Positions 1-10,200 of a stretch of DNA of 38,331 bases are shown piece by piece (position 1 is the first letter of the stretch; each line of letters starts with the position of its first letter). Made by a program: the position numbers and the translations under genes. A model generated the notes under the pieces. It saw only the letters and a program-made list of their open reading frames with translations, made no database searches and was not told the origin of the DNA. This stretch comes from Zygnema cylindricum (lineage: Eukaryota > Streptophyta > Zygnematophyceae > Zygnematales > Zygnemataceae), in contig JBBHKE010000962.1 of the NCBI GenBank assembly GCA_037447655.1, forward strand, positions 322,322 to 360,652, given 5' to 3'.

Positions 1-175
1 CTAAATTATCTTTTTTTGTCCCTCTATATTCTCGTGTTTTTTTTTTTTTTTTGTAAAAGTTTTAGGTTACAGTGGAAAATATTGTTTTTTTGTTCCTTTT
101 TTTTTTATTTTTCCTCTGATTATATTCTTGTGTGTGTGTGTGTTTTGTATAGGTTACAGTGGAAGATATCGAGGA
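1..175 (+). repeat. Tandem duplication of intron end plus exon start (acceptor echo, DNAJC9-like gene)
   Basis: The real acceptor and exon start (AG|GTTACAGTGGAAGAT, exon from 153) is preceded 87 bases upstream by AG|GTTACAGTGGAAAAT (exon-like part from 66). The flanking T-rich DNA is also repeated: CCTCTATATTCTCGTG near 21-36 against CCTCTGATTATATTCTTGTG near 112-131. The upstream copy has lost exon homology after about 15 bases. Confidence 0.7.
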
Positions 176-2374
176 AGTGGAGGCAGAGTATCGAGGGTCA
201 GAGGAGGAAACAAAAGATTTGAAAATTTTTTACGAACGTTTTAAAGGAAATATGAAAATGTAAGCTTCCAAAAACCGTTTTTTTTTTTTTTGAAATGTTA
301 CACTCCAAAAACCAAAAAATAATAATTTTAAGTGAAAATGTAGGTCTCCAAAAATCAAGAAAATTACAATTTTACTTGAAAATGTAAAACTCCAAAAACC
401 GAAAAAGAAGTGATTCTACGATCGTTCTAAGTAGATTCTTGTGGCATCATTTTTTCTTTTTTTTTAAAAACCCATTTAAACCCTTAAATCCTTGAAAGAA
501 TTTTTACGAAGGTCTTAAAAGAAGTATGAAAATGTTTGAAAAAAAACCGAAGACCAAGAAAATGTAAAAATAACTCATTTTTTCTGTCATATCGTGAAAA
601 ACTTCGTCTGTGGTAAAACGGATACTTCTGTCATCATTTTTTTTTTCTTTACTTGGGATGGTTTTTGTGTTCTGGTGCTTAATATGGGAATGAAGAAGAC
701 CCTAAAATCTCGGGAACCCCGGGTTTTTTTTTCAAACCCTTTTGTTTTGTTTTTTTTTTTTTTTTTTTTAGGGTTTTTAATTGGCTCATATGTTCGAGAC
801 CCGAAATCGACTCTCACCGTTTTCTGGAAACCCTAAATGCTGCCATTTCTGCAGGTCAGTCTTTTTATTTATTTAGTCTAGTTTAGTTTATTTTATTATT
901 ATTATTATTATTATTATTGTTTATTTACTCTTTTTTTCAATCATTTTTTTTTTTTTTCCCTCAAACATAAATGATAATTGCACATAGCGACTGTCAGATT
1001 CAAATCCCCCCCCGCCTACTTTTATTATCATTTTTTTTTGTTTCTTTTTTGTTTTCTTTTGTTTTTTTATTAAAATATAAACGATCAATTTCAAGTCTCT
1101 AGACAATTTTTTTTTTTTTTTTTTAGGCGAATTAAAGGAATTTGGGATTTATCGTAAATGGGCAAAAGAAGTTTCCAAAAAATCTCCTCCAAAAATAAAT
1201 CCTTTGTCAACTCCTGAAAACAAAAGGTAAATTTTTTATTCCTACATGATTTTTGCTATTTATATTATAGTTTATTTTTGTTATTGTTATGGTTGGTATA
1301 CTTGTCATATCTGCGATTATTGTTATTATTATTACAATTTGTATTGTTATCATTGTCACTTTTGTTATTACTTATCTAATTGTTATTTTTGTTGTCATTC
1401 AAATTGTTATTATTGTTGTTGCTGTTATTATTATTGTTGTTATTACTATTTATATTGTTATTGTTGTCACTATTGTTATTACTTTATTTAATTGTTATTT
1501 TCGTTGCCATTCACGTTGTTATTCTTGTTTTTTTTATTGTTATTATTGTTATTGTTATTGTTGCTATTGTTATATTTTTATTGTTGTTGTTTTAATATTG
1601 CTACTATTATTGATGTTTTTATTGTTATTGTTGTCACTATTGTTATTATTGTTTTTAACACTTATTTTTGTTACTTTTGGAGTAGTTATTGTCGTTATTA
1701 TTGTTTATTATTGTCACTATTGTTGTCGTTGTTTTTACTGTTATTGTTGTTATCATTATTATTCTTATTATTGTTATTGTTGTTGTTGTTTTTTTACTGT
1801 TGTTGTTATTGTTGCTGTTGTTATCATTGTTACTGCTATTATTATTATTGTTAATTATTATTGTTGTTACCATTGTCATATTATTTTTTATGATTTTCTT
1901 TTTTAAAAAGGTGGATTTGCTGTTATCACATCCCTTGAGACCTAAATTCACACTCTCGAGGTCCTCTTGAGAGTATGGGGAAAAAAATAAAGAACCAAAC
2001 AAACAAACAAACAAAAAAAAAACCAAACAAACAAAATAAAAACTTTTGAGTTTGAAAAGAGATGAATATTTGGAAAACGTGGAACTCAAAATTGGCACCC
2101 AATCGGTTGCAGGAAAAAGACAAAAAAAGGTACAGAAAGTGCAGATGCGGATTTAACCGCTCTAATTTCAAACCGACAAAAAGAGAGAAATGAGGGATTA
2201 TTCGCGTCCCTCGAGGCAAAATATGGAAAAAAAGAATCTGCAAAAAAGGGTACAACGGGGAAGAGGAAAAAAGAAGATAAGGAGTTTGAGGAACCCTCGG
2301 AGGATCAGTTTCAAGCTGCTCAAAAAAGAGTTTTAAGGAGTGGAGGGAAGAAGCAAAAAAATGAAAAAAAATGA
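153..2374 (+). CDS. DNAJC9-like: DNAJC9-like J-domain co-chaperone, C-terminal 183 residues (5' partial)
   Basis: Four exons: 153-259, 772-854, 1127-1226 and 2113-2374 (TGA at 2372-2374). All introns are GT-AG and the phases agree: split codons AT|G, G|GC and AG|G. The protein contains EYRGSEEE followed by DLKIFYERFKGNMK, then CSRPEIDSHRF, GELKEFGIYRKWAKEVSKK, DLTALISNRQKER, LEAKYGKK and EPSEDQFQAAQKR, ending in a Lys-rich tail. The order acidic YRGSEEE segment, 'PEIDSHRF', 'WAKEVSKK' and the terminal 'F-AAQ-R' block is that of the DNAJC9/plant DnaJ6 family, an HSP70 co-chaperone that in animals binds histones H3-H4. The HPD-containing J domain must be encoded upstream of the window. The first exon has duplicated acceptor and donor copies around it. 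An AATAAA lies at 2470, about 95 bases after the stop. Family assignment is firm; function in this organism is inferred. Confidence 0.88.
225..560 (+). repeat. Repeated exon end plus donor (donor echoes, DNAJC9-like gene)
   Basis: The exon end at 224-259 plus donor (TATGAAAATGTAAGC, then TCCAAAAACC) recurs in the intron. Short copies GAAAATGTAGG...CTCCAAAAATC near 334 and GAAAATGTAAAACTCCAAAAACC near 378 follow. A longer copy at about 495-550 (ATTTTTACGAAGGTCTTAAA..GTATGAAAATGTTTG..ACCG) covers roughly the last 40 exon bases. The real donor is the first one, because it alone joins in frame to the exon at 772. Confidence 0.65.
1235..1895. repeat. Degenerate TTATTGTTG-type microsatellite in intron
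   Basis: About 650 bases of T-rich trinucleotide-like sequence (TTATTG, TTGTTA, TTGTCAC variants) fill most of the third visible intron of the DNAJC9-like gene. Long open frames here (Ile/Val/Tyr/Cys runs on +, Asn runs on -) are a consequence of composition and are not genes. Confidence 0.85.
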
Positions 2375-2634
2375 GATAAAGGGGAAGAATTAATGTGGAT
2401 TGATTGGAGGAACGAAGCTTTGAAAGTGGAATAAAAAAAAAAGGAAAAAAGAATGTGATAAAAGGGAAGAATAAAGTAGAAGGGTTTTTCTTTTTCGGGG
2501 ACGAGAAAGTCAGAGGGAAGAAGAGTGAAAATGGAAAATAGAGAAGCGATGAATGGGAAGAATAAAATGTACTTCAAAGTTTTTTTTTTTTTTTTGAAAG
2601 AAGAATAGGATTAGGATAAATAACGGGTGTTGAC

Positions 2635-2671
<37 letters not shown>

Positions 2672-3767
2672 CCTTTTTTTTCTTCTCGTGAGATTTTTTT
2701 TTTTTTAATAAAATGCTCTTTTGTTTATCGTGCTTTTCAATTTATCTTGTGTGTCAACTTTTTTTGGGGGAGGGGTTGTTGTTTTGGAACCACTAAAGCT
2801 CTATTTGATTTTTAAATGTAATTTTTGTCCTTTTTTATCTGATTTTGCTAGTAGAATTGATTAGATAAAGAAGTGTATTTTTTTTCTAATTCATTTGCTA
2901 TTGAGTTGTCTAACAAAAATGTTTAAAAAGTACTTTTAATTCATTTGTTAGTAAGAATTTACTAAATAAAGAAGTAAATGTTTGTTTTATTTCATTTGCT
3001 ATTAAGAAATTAAAAAATAAAAATTAAAAAAGTGCTTTTGATGCATTTGTTGGAAATAATTTGATAAATAAACACCTATTTGTGGAATGTTAACATCTTA
3101 CAGAAAACACAAACACAAAATACACAAAACTAGAAAAATAAACAAATAAAAACCCTCGCAAAAGGGAAATTGAAAGAAATAGAAAAAGAAATAAAAAAGG
3201 AACTTTCTTTTGGCACAAAATTTCCACAACTGAAAACTTGGAAGAAAGCTTAAGGCTGGGAAGCTTGGAAGAAATAAAAAAAAAAAAAAAAAAGGGAAAG
3301 TTTAAATTTTCTCTTTGTGAATTTGCTTTAAAAAGGAAACTTTGAGTGAAACATTTTACGCTAAAAAATGTTTCCAAAACGAGATTAAAGCAGATAAAAA
3401 GTCCGAAATGGGGAAAGTCTGCGCGAAATTTGGATACTTCGTGGAAAATTTTGAAATAAATTTACATTTCATATATTTTCCACAGTAGGATACTAACTTT
3501 TTACAAATTTTTTGGGAATATTTTGCAATTTTTTTGTAACTTTTCCGCAAATTCGACTCAGAGAATTGAAGTTAAATTTTCGCATTTTGCAAAACTGTAC
3601 TCCATTTTTTTTTTGAACTGATAAAAAAATTGCGGGCTTTAAATAAAAGCGACAAATCAAATAAGTTTAAACGCAGGAAAATTCACTATATCATAAACAT
3701 GTATTTTTTCGTTTTTAGTGATTAAATATGTGTAATAATTCATAAATAACTGGATCGATTTTTCAAT

Positions 3768-3769
<2 letters not shown>
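2375..3769. other. 3' flank and intergenic AT-rich DNA
   Basis: Nothing gene-like was recognised. It holds purine-rich 3' flank with repeated GATAAA..GGGAAGAAT words (2374-2575), a long poly-T at about 2638-2670, and a roughly 60-bp degenerate tandem repeat at 2825-3070 built on CATTTGTTAGTAAGAATT with TAAATAAAGAAGT. The small open frames on the minus strand at 3090-3550 lack splice or family support. Confidence 0.6.

Positions 3770-3825
<56 letters not shown>
3770..3825. repeat. (TA)n microsatellite
   Basis: Uninterrupted TA dinucleotide run of about 28 units in intergenic DNA. Confidence 0.97.
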
Positions 3826-3830
<5 letters not shown>

Positions 3831-4520
3831 TTTAGTGGTATAGAAAGTTTAAAACTTTTCTGATCGTTTCCACAAATTTTATATGACTTTAATTTAACAA
3901 CGATCAATTTTGTTTGGATTTTTTTTTTAGTTTTGTCTTATTCTCAAAGAATTTTCAGTTTTTTCTGTTTTTTTAAAGTAACATTACGACAAAAAAGAAG
4001 GGAGAAAATAATCGAAAATAGTCTACACTGTATTGGTCCAATACATAAAAAAAAGAATATTATTGGAGTATAAAATTATCTTAAACAAATTTTATTGAAA
4101 TTTTTAAATGCGGGGATGAGAAAAAAAAACATTTTTTTTTTATACAACGCTTTTTTTGTACCCCGTTAATAATTATCAAAAAATTGTTGTTTACAATCTA
4201 AAACAAAGTTACATTTAAAAAAAAGAAGGAGAAAATGTAAAAGGAGAATTTGTCTTATATGCACTCCAAAAAAATATACACCATTTAGAAGCATTTTTAA
4301 CCAGCTTCTTTCCTACACTTATTTGAATCAAAATGAAATTGATTAGAAAATAAAAATGGAATATAATCCGATTTCCACCAATTCCGACCGATCTCGACCG
4401 ATCTCGATTTCGTTTCGATCCGATTTTGATTTCGTTACTTGTTCCGTACAGTATACTTTCAATGTACTGTTTACCGTACAATCCACCGACCTAAAAAGCA
4501 ACCGTACGCTCGTTCCACAC

Positions 4521-4585
4521 CACGATACCAAATTGTACGATACCAAACTGTACGATACCAAATTGTACAATACCAAACTGTACGA
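4521..4585. repeat. 15-bp tandem repeat (ACGATACCAAACTGT)
   Basis: About four and a half consecutive 15-base units alternate AAATTGT and AAACTGT after ACGATACC. Related GTAC-containing words (GTACAGTATAC, GTACTG, CCGTAC) lie just upstream at 4440-4510. Confidence 0.9.
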
Positions 4586-4775
4586 TTTCATAACTTAAAA
4601 TACCTGGAATTGACCATTTTAATTTCCCACATTCAATTCTTTATTTAAAATTTTACATATAAATTTTATTTTATTTAACGTCATTGTACGACTATACTTG
4701 AACAGGATCTGTTCTATAGTTCGTACTCCTGTTTGTATCTCCTAATACAGACAAATTTCAAAGCCCGGAAGACGA

Positions 4776-4917
4776 GTCGAAACTCCCGCTCCTGAGCGCG
4801 AATACTGCGCGAGACCGGCCGTCAAATCTGACGGCCGGCCTTGCCGCTTGATGACCGTCCTGTCGCGCACATTCCGCCGGCAGTAGATGGAACGGGAGCG
4901 TTCCGACGGGTTCCCAT
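4776..4917. mobile_element. GC-rich foldback (MITE-like) element
   Basis: A GC-rich island in AT-rich DNA, built from nested inverted repeats. The outer arms GTCGAAACTCCCGCTCC (4776-4792) and GGAACGGGAGCGTTCCGAC (4899-4917) are imperfect reverse complements. Inner TGCGCGA and TCGCGCA also pair. The centre is a perfect 10-bp stem CCGGCCGTCA / TGACGGCCGG with a four-base AATC loop (4815-4838). No coding capacity is seen. A non-autonomous foldback transposon is the simplest reading. No target-site duplication was resolved. Confidence 0.55.
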
Positions 4918-5125
4918 TTTGACGTCAAGATTTCAGCTTTAGTATATTATTGGCTTAAACATTGAACTTACAATTTTTTACATTTTCGCATGCGCGACTT
5001 AATCGCGCAACCCATCCAGTTTAGGGTTGAATCGTACGAGAGTTTTTGAAAGTTCGAAAATTATGGTGATGTCATACGAGAGCGAATGACATCCGACAAT
5101 TCCAAACTGTTTGAAACTGTGAAAC

Positions 5126-5225
5126 ACTTGTTGCACACCTGTTGCACACCTGTTGCACACCTGTTGCACACCTGTTGCACACCTGTTGCACACCTGTTGC
5201 ACACCTGTTGCACACCTGTTGCACT
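5126..5225. repeat. 11-bp tandem repeat (ACCTGTTGCAC), about nine units
   Basis: Eight near-perfect units and one edge variant (ACTTGTTGCAC). Each unit contains CACCTG, an E-box-type CANNTG word. All six frames remain open because the 11-mer lacks stops, which explains the apparent Cys/Asn/Thr-rich open frames on both strands. Confidence 0.95.
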
Positions 5226-5428
5226 TGTTGACCAGAAGTGCATTGCATCGTATCGATTTCGGCTCAAATATCGCGGCTCGATACTATTGTCACCAGTGAC
5301 AATTTTTTTCCAGGCGTGTTTTCGCGTCAGTTATTCCGCCATTTCTTTACTGCGGAAGCCCAGCCATCCTCGTTCCGCCCTGATTCCATCTCCCTTTATT
5401 TCCACAAAATAACGGCGGTGCTTGCCAG

Positions 5429-5621
5429 TACACCGTGTATCGCTATTAGTGTCACTTAAAACACCTTTTCTCCGTACACACTTGTCCAATTTTCAATTTG
5501 TGACCGTCAATCGGAAGCTGAGAATCTTACCTTTCAATCGCAACCGTCAGCTCTATAATTCGACATGTGTGTACGGAGGAAATATGTTTTGACATTAACA
5601 CTAATAGCGATTCGCTGTGTA
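5429..5621. mobile_element. MITE, family 1, copy A
   Basis: About 193 bp with terminal inverted repeats. The left end is TACACCGTGTATCGCTATTA; the right end reads CACTAATAGCGATTCGCTGTGTA. Inside are inverted CCGTACACAC and GTGTGTACGG and a conserved core CAATCGCAACCGTCAG. Copies at 21827, 22886 and 24834 share these words. Terminal TA on both sides would suit a TA target duplication (Tc1/mariner-like), which is inference. No transposase is encoded. Confidence 0.8.
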
Positions 5622-5629
5622 GTGCGGGA

Positions 5630-6850
5630 ATCGATAGCAAGTTGATCATTGACGTAATAGCTTCTACTTTGTTCACCGTACGGACAATAAAGAGTGTGGA
5701 TTTTAATAGCAAGTTGAACACAGTTAGTATTTACTTTTGTTCACTGCGTTTACATAAATACAGTGGATTTTGATAGCAAGTCGTTCATTGAGTTTTTAAT
5801 TTCTATCTTTAGTCGCAGCACTTACCATAAACATTGTGGATTTTCATAGCAAGTTGATCATTTTGATAATAGCTTTAAACTTTTATTCACTGCATGTACC
5901 TTAAAAGTGTGGATTCTGTTAGCAAGTTGACCATTGAGTTTGAAAGCTCTACTTGTTGTCACAGCCTTTGCAATAGGCGAGAGTAAATTTTGGTAGCAAG
6001 CTGATCATATTTAATTGCTTTTGGTCACAACAATGACCATAGATAGTGTGGATTTTCTAAGCAAGCTGATTACGTTTACTTTTGATCACAATTGACCATA
6101 AATAGCATGGATTTTATTAGCAAGATTACCATTGAGATGGTTAGTTTACTTTTATTCGCAGCATTCATCAAATAGTGTGGACTTCATTAGCAAGTAGAAC
6201 ATTGAGTAGTTTAGTAATATTTTCCTTCAGTTGTAGCATTTACCCTGAATAGCGTGGATTTCATCATGTTCTTATCATTTACTTTTGTCGCAGCATTCAT
6301 CATATTTTATCAGCAGGTTTGTGGAAAGCAAGTTGATTATTAAGTTACTAACTTTTACTTTTATTCACAGCACATACCTTAAAAAGAGTGAAAATTGTTA
6401 GCAATTAAATCATTTGAGTATCTAATTTTTACTGAAGAGTGAAGACTGTGTTTGCAAATTGATCATTTCCTTACGTTTGCTTTCGGTCATAGCATTTACC
6501 ATAAATAATGTGGAAGCTGATCAATTACTTCCTTTTGTTAGTTACAGCATTGACCATAAATAGCGTGGATTTTATAAGCAAGATTACTATTGTGGTAGTT
6601 ACTTTTACTTTTAGTCGCAACATAGTTAGCAAGTAAAACATTGAGTAATTTAGTAGTTCTTTCTCTCAGTCATAGCATTTACCCTAAATAGTGTGGATTT
6701 CTATAGCAAGCTATTCATCTAATTATTAACATTTACTTTTGGTCACAGCATTCATCATAGATAGTGTGGATTTTATCAGCAGGTTGACCATTTAGTAATT
6801 TTCACTTTTAGTCACAACATTTACCATAAATATTGTGGATTTTTACCCAA
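5630..6850. repeat. Degenerate ~67-bp tandem array, about 17-18 units
   Basis: Each unit reads approximately TTTACTTTTGGTCACAGCATT, then ACCATAAATAGTGTGGATTTTATAGCAAG, then TTGATCATTGAG (written here in pieces). GTGGATTT-like words recur near 5695, 5761, 5836, 5909, 6045, 6103, 6174, 6250, 6565, 6690, 6763 and 6833, with weaker units between. The array abuts MITE copy A and ends shortly before a plausible acceptor TTTCAG|CATCCACG at 6929, whose sequence resembles the ACAG|CATT of the units. Confidence 0.85.
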
Positions 6851-7211
6851 ACATTTTTACTGAGAAGCTATCAAGATTCTCCAAAGGTCCAGGAGTAAAC
6901 AATGACCATTCATTTTTTTTTGTTTCAGCATCCACGAAGCAATCGCGCCACACCTTTTTGTGTAAGGTTCATGTAGCTTTTGTAAGGTTTTCTTTAGGGT
7001 TTCCTTTTTCGTGGACTTCAAACGTGGCTGGTTCAAAAAATCTCTCAAATACCCTAGTGGTAGTGGAGAAAGGGGCAGAGGAAGACAGAGAATAGAGAGA
7101 GAAGGGTGAGAGAAGGGTGAGAAAAGAGAGAGAGAGAGGGAAAGAGAGAGAGAGAGAGGGAGAGGAAGGATAGTGGTGAGAGAGAGGAGAGAGAAAGAGG
7201 AGGTAGAATCG
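6851..7211 (+). promoter_or_regulatory. Putative 5' leader of the coiled-coil gene with GA-repeat tract
   Basis: A T-tract followed by TTTCAG at about 6922-6929 could be the acceptor of a last non-coding leader exon. From 7077 to about 7200 the sense strand is nearly pure GA repeat (AGAGAGAGGG). The first ATG of the open frame is at 7212. No TATA element was identified with confidence. Confidence 0.35.
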
Positions 7212-10200
7212 ATGGAGGAGCAAGCAAATAAACAACAAGAGGAGGAAAAGAGAGAGTGGTTGAGGAGAGCGAGCCCAGAAGAAGTATATGAAGAATACAA
7301 AAATAGGTTTGAACGACTGTTTCTTGATAGAGAGAGGAATCTTATTAAGAAGTATGAGGCAAAACAGTTTGATCTTGAGCATAGAGTGACATGTGTCACA
7401 AAGTTGTTGGAAGAACGAGAGAATGAATTGAGAGCACAAAAAATAAAAAATATTGAGATACGAGAGGTAGTGGAAGAGACGTTAAAACTTTACGACGAAG
7501 AGAGGGAGGAGGAGAGGGAGAAGGAGCGGGAGAAGGAGAGAGAGAGGGAGAAGGAGAGGAAGAAGGAGAGGGAGGAGGAGAGGGAGAGGGAGAAGGAGAG
7601 GGCGAGAGAGAGGGAGAAAGAGAGGGAGAAGGAGAGGGAGAAGGAGAGGGGGGAAAGGGAGGAGATGGAAAAGGAAATTGAAAAGCTTTATGGTATAGTG
7701 AAAATTCTCAGGGACAAACTGAGAGAGGAAGGGGAGAAGTTCCGTAAAGAACAAGAAGAAGCAAGCAAAGCACAATCAGTTATGGCAAGAATTTTAAGTA
7801 AAACAGTTGTTGATTTATGTATTGCAAATGAAAATTTTGAGAGAGAAAAAAAAAGATTGAGTGAAATGGAGGAAAGGGAGGAGGAGAGGGAGAAGGTGAG
7901 GGAGAGGGAGAGGGAGGAGAAGGAGAGGGAGAGGGAGAAGGAGAAGGAGAGAGAGAGGGAGAGGGAGAAGGAGAGGGAGAAGCGGATAAAAATCGAAGGG
8001 GAATTGCTGGTCGAAAAGAAAAAATTAGAGAAGGAATTGGAGAGACTTAATAATGAAAATGGGGAACAAGTAAAAAGAAACGGAGAATTAGTTGGGGACT
8101 TAGATATGGCAGCAATATTCTTGGAGGAGAAGGAGAAAGAGTTGTGCCAATTAAAGAGGGTACATCAAGAAGCTCTAGTAATTTTCTTTCCTCTTTACCC
8201 TTATTTTTGTTTTAGTTTTTGTTTTAGTTTTTATTTTTGTTATTGTTATTTTTTTCGTGGCACACTCGTCAGTACTCTTTTTTCTTTCCATTTTTGGTTG
8301 TATTCTTTGTTTTTTATTTTTTGATAATTATCCTACATGCTGTCTCTACCCCTCCCCTCCTCCCTCCCCCTCCCCCTTCACCACCTCCGGCCCTCTCTCT
8401 CTCCCTCTCCCTCCCCCTTCACCTCCTCCGGCCCTCTCCCTCTCCCTCTCCCTCCCCCCTCGTGCTCGCCCTCACCCCTCTCCCTCTCCCTCTCCCTCTC
8501 CCTCTCCCTCTCCCTCTCCCTCTCCCTCCCCTTTCCCTTCCCCCCCTCCCTCTCCCTCTCCTTCCCCTTTCCCACTCCCTCTCTCCATCTCTCTATTGCT
8601 CTCAGAAAATTGCTGCTCAAAAGGCCCAAGAGAAGGAGGAGCTCAAAGAAAAGTTTCATTTAATTTTGAAAAATATCGAATACGAAAAACTTTTCAGAAA
8701 CTCGGCAATCGAATTGATTCTCGCGGAATCTGAACTCGAGAATTTGAAAATGTGAGTTTTTTTACCAGTTTTTGCTTTTACTTGATATTATTTGATTTTA
8801 TTTGATATTATTTGATTTTATTTGTTTTTATTTGATTTTATTTGGTTTCATTTGATATTATAGGATTTTATTTGGTTTTGTTTGATTTTATTTGTTGTCA
8901 GTTTTACGCTTCGTAGTTTGTGAACCTCAACAGTGACAAATGAAGGAAAGAATTTTCACTTTTGGGTTGTTAATGTCTCTTTCTCTCTCCCTCCCTATCC
9001 CATTCCTTCTACTCCTACCTCTCCCTCTCCCTCTCCCTCTCCCCCTCCCCTCCCCCTCTCCCTCTCCCCCTCCCTCTCCCCCCTCCCCCTCTCCCTCTCC
9101 CTCTCCCTCTCTCTCTCTCTTTCTCCTTTTCCTTTTCCTTCTCCCTCTCCCTCTCCCTCCCCCTCTCCCTGACCATTCTCTCTCTCCACTGCCACTTCCT
9201 CTTCCTCTCCCTCTCCCCCTCTCCCTCCTCCCCCTACCCCTCCTCTCCCCCTTCCCCTTCCCACCGCCCTCCCTCCCTCCCTCCCTCCCTCCCTCCCTCC
9301 CTCCCTGCCCCCCTCTCTCTCCTCTCTCTCTCTCTCACTCTCTCTTCTCTGTCTCTCCTCTTTCTCTCCTCTCTCTCTCTCTCCTCTCTCTCTCTCCTCT
9401 CTCTCTCCTCTCTCTCTCTCCTCTCTCTATCCTCTCGCTCTCCTCTCTCTCTCTCCCCTCTCTCTCTCCCCTCTCTCTCTCCCCTCTTTCTCTCTCTCCT
9501 CTCTCTCTCTCCTCTCTCTCTCTCTCCTCTCTCATTTTTTTGCAGTGGAGAAGCTGAAGGTTTTGGTTCTCTTGATTTAACTTCCGGTGGGAAAAAAAAA
9601 GAGGTAATTGAATTGGGAGCTCCTTCTCTTTTTCGGATTAATGTCGGAAACTTTCAAATTGGAGGAGAGGGAGAGGATGGAGACAAGGTTCATTTTTCTG
9701 TTGGAAGAGGGGAGGGAGGAGGAGGACTTCTTTTTGACCTCCCTTTACCGAACACGTGGGTTTTATTTTGTCAAATTCTCTCATCAAAAATGTCAAACCC
9801 TGATTGTTATTTTTTATTTGTGAGGATTGTCGTTTAGTGGATACCTTTTTTGCATATGTAGAAAACTGAGGAACTCTACTACTCTCTCTCTCCTTTCCTA
9901 CGCACGACTTTCTTTCGTGTTTATTGTATTTTATTTTAATCTCTTGTGTAATGTGCTTACCTTTTTGCATATGTGGAGATTTGGGAACTCTAATCATCTC
10001 TCTCCCTTCCTCCCCACCTTTTTTCTCGCGTTTTCTTTGTTTATTTTCCGTTTTTTTTGGCTTCTCCCTTGCTTTTTTTTTTCATTTTGTTTTTTTCCAC
10101 GTATTTTCTTGTCTATTCTTCGTTCTTTTTCCTTTTCTGTGATTTTTTGTTGCTTATTGCCATTATTTTGTTTTATTTTCTTTCTATTTTCTTTGCTCCT

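Noticed and set aside
1246-1906. Long overlapping + strand open frames rich in Ile/Val/Tyr/Cys
   Set aside because: They arise from the TTATTG-type microsatellite inside an intron of the DNAJC9-like gene.
4999-5412. Cys/Asn/Thr-rich open frames on both strands
   Set aside because: Produced by the 11-bp tandem repeat, which contains no stops in any frame.
8237-9557. Long Pro/Leu/Ser open frames and their Glu/Arg/Gly antisense
   Set aside because: Compositional frames over CCCTCT repeats; real exons on either side splice across them.
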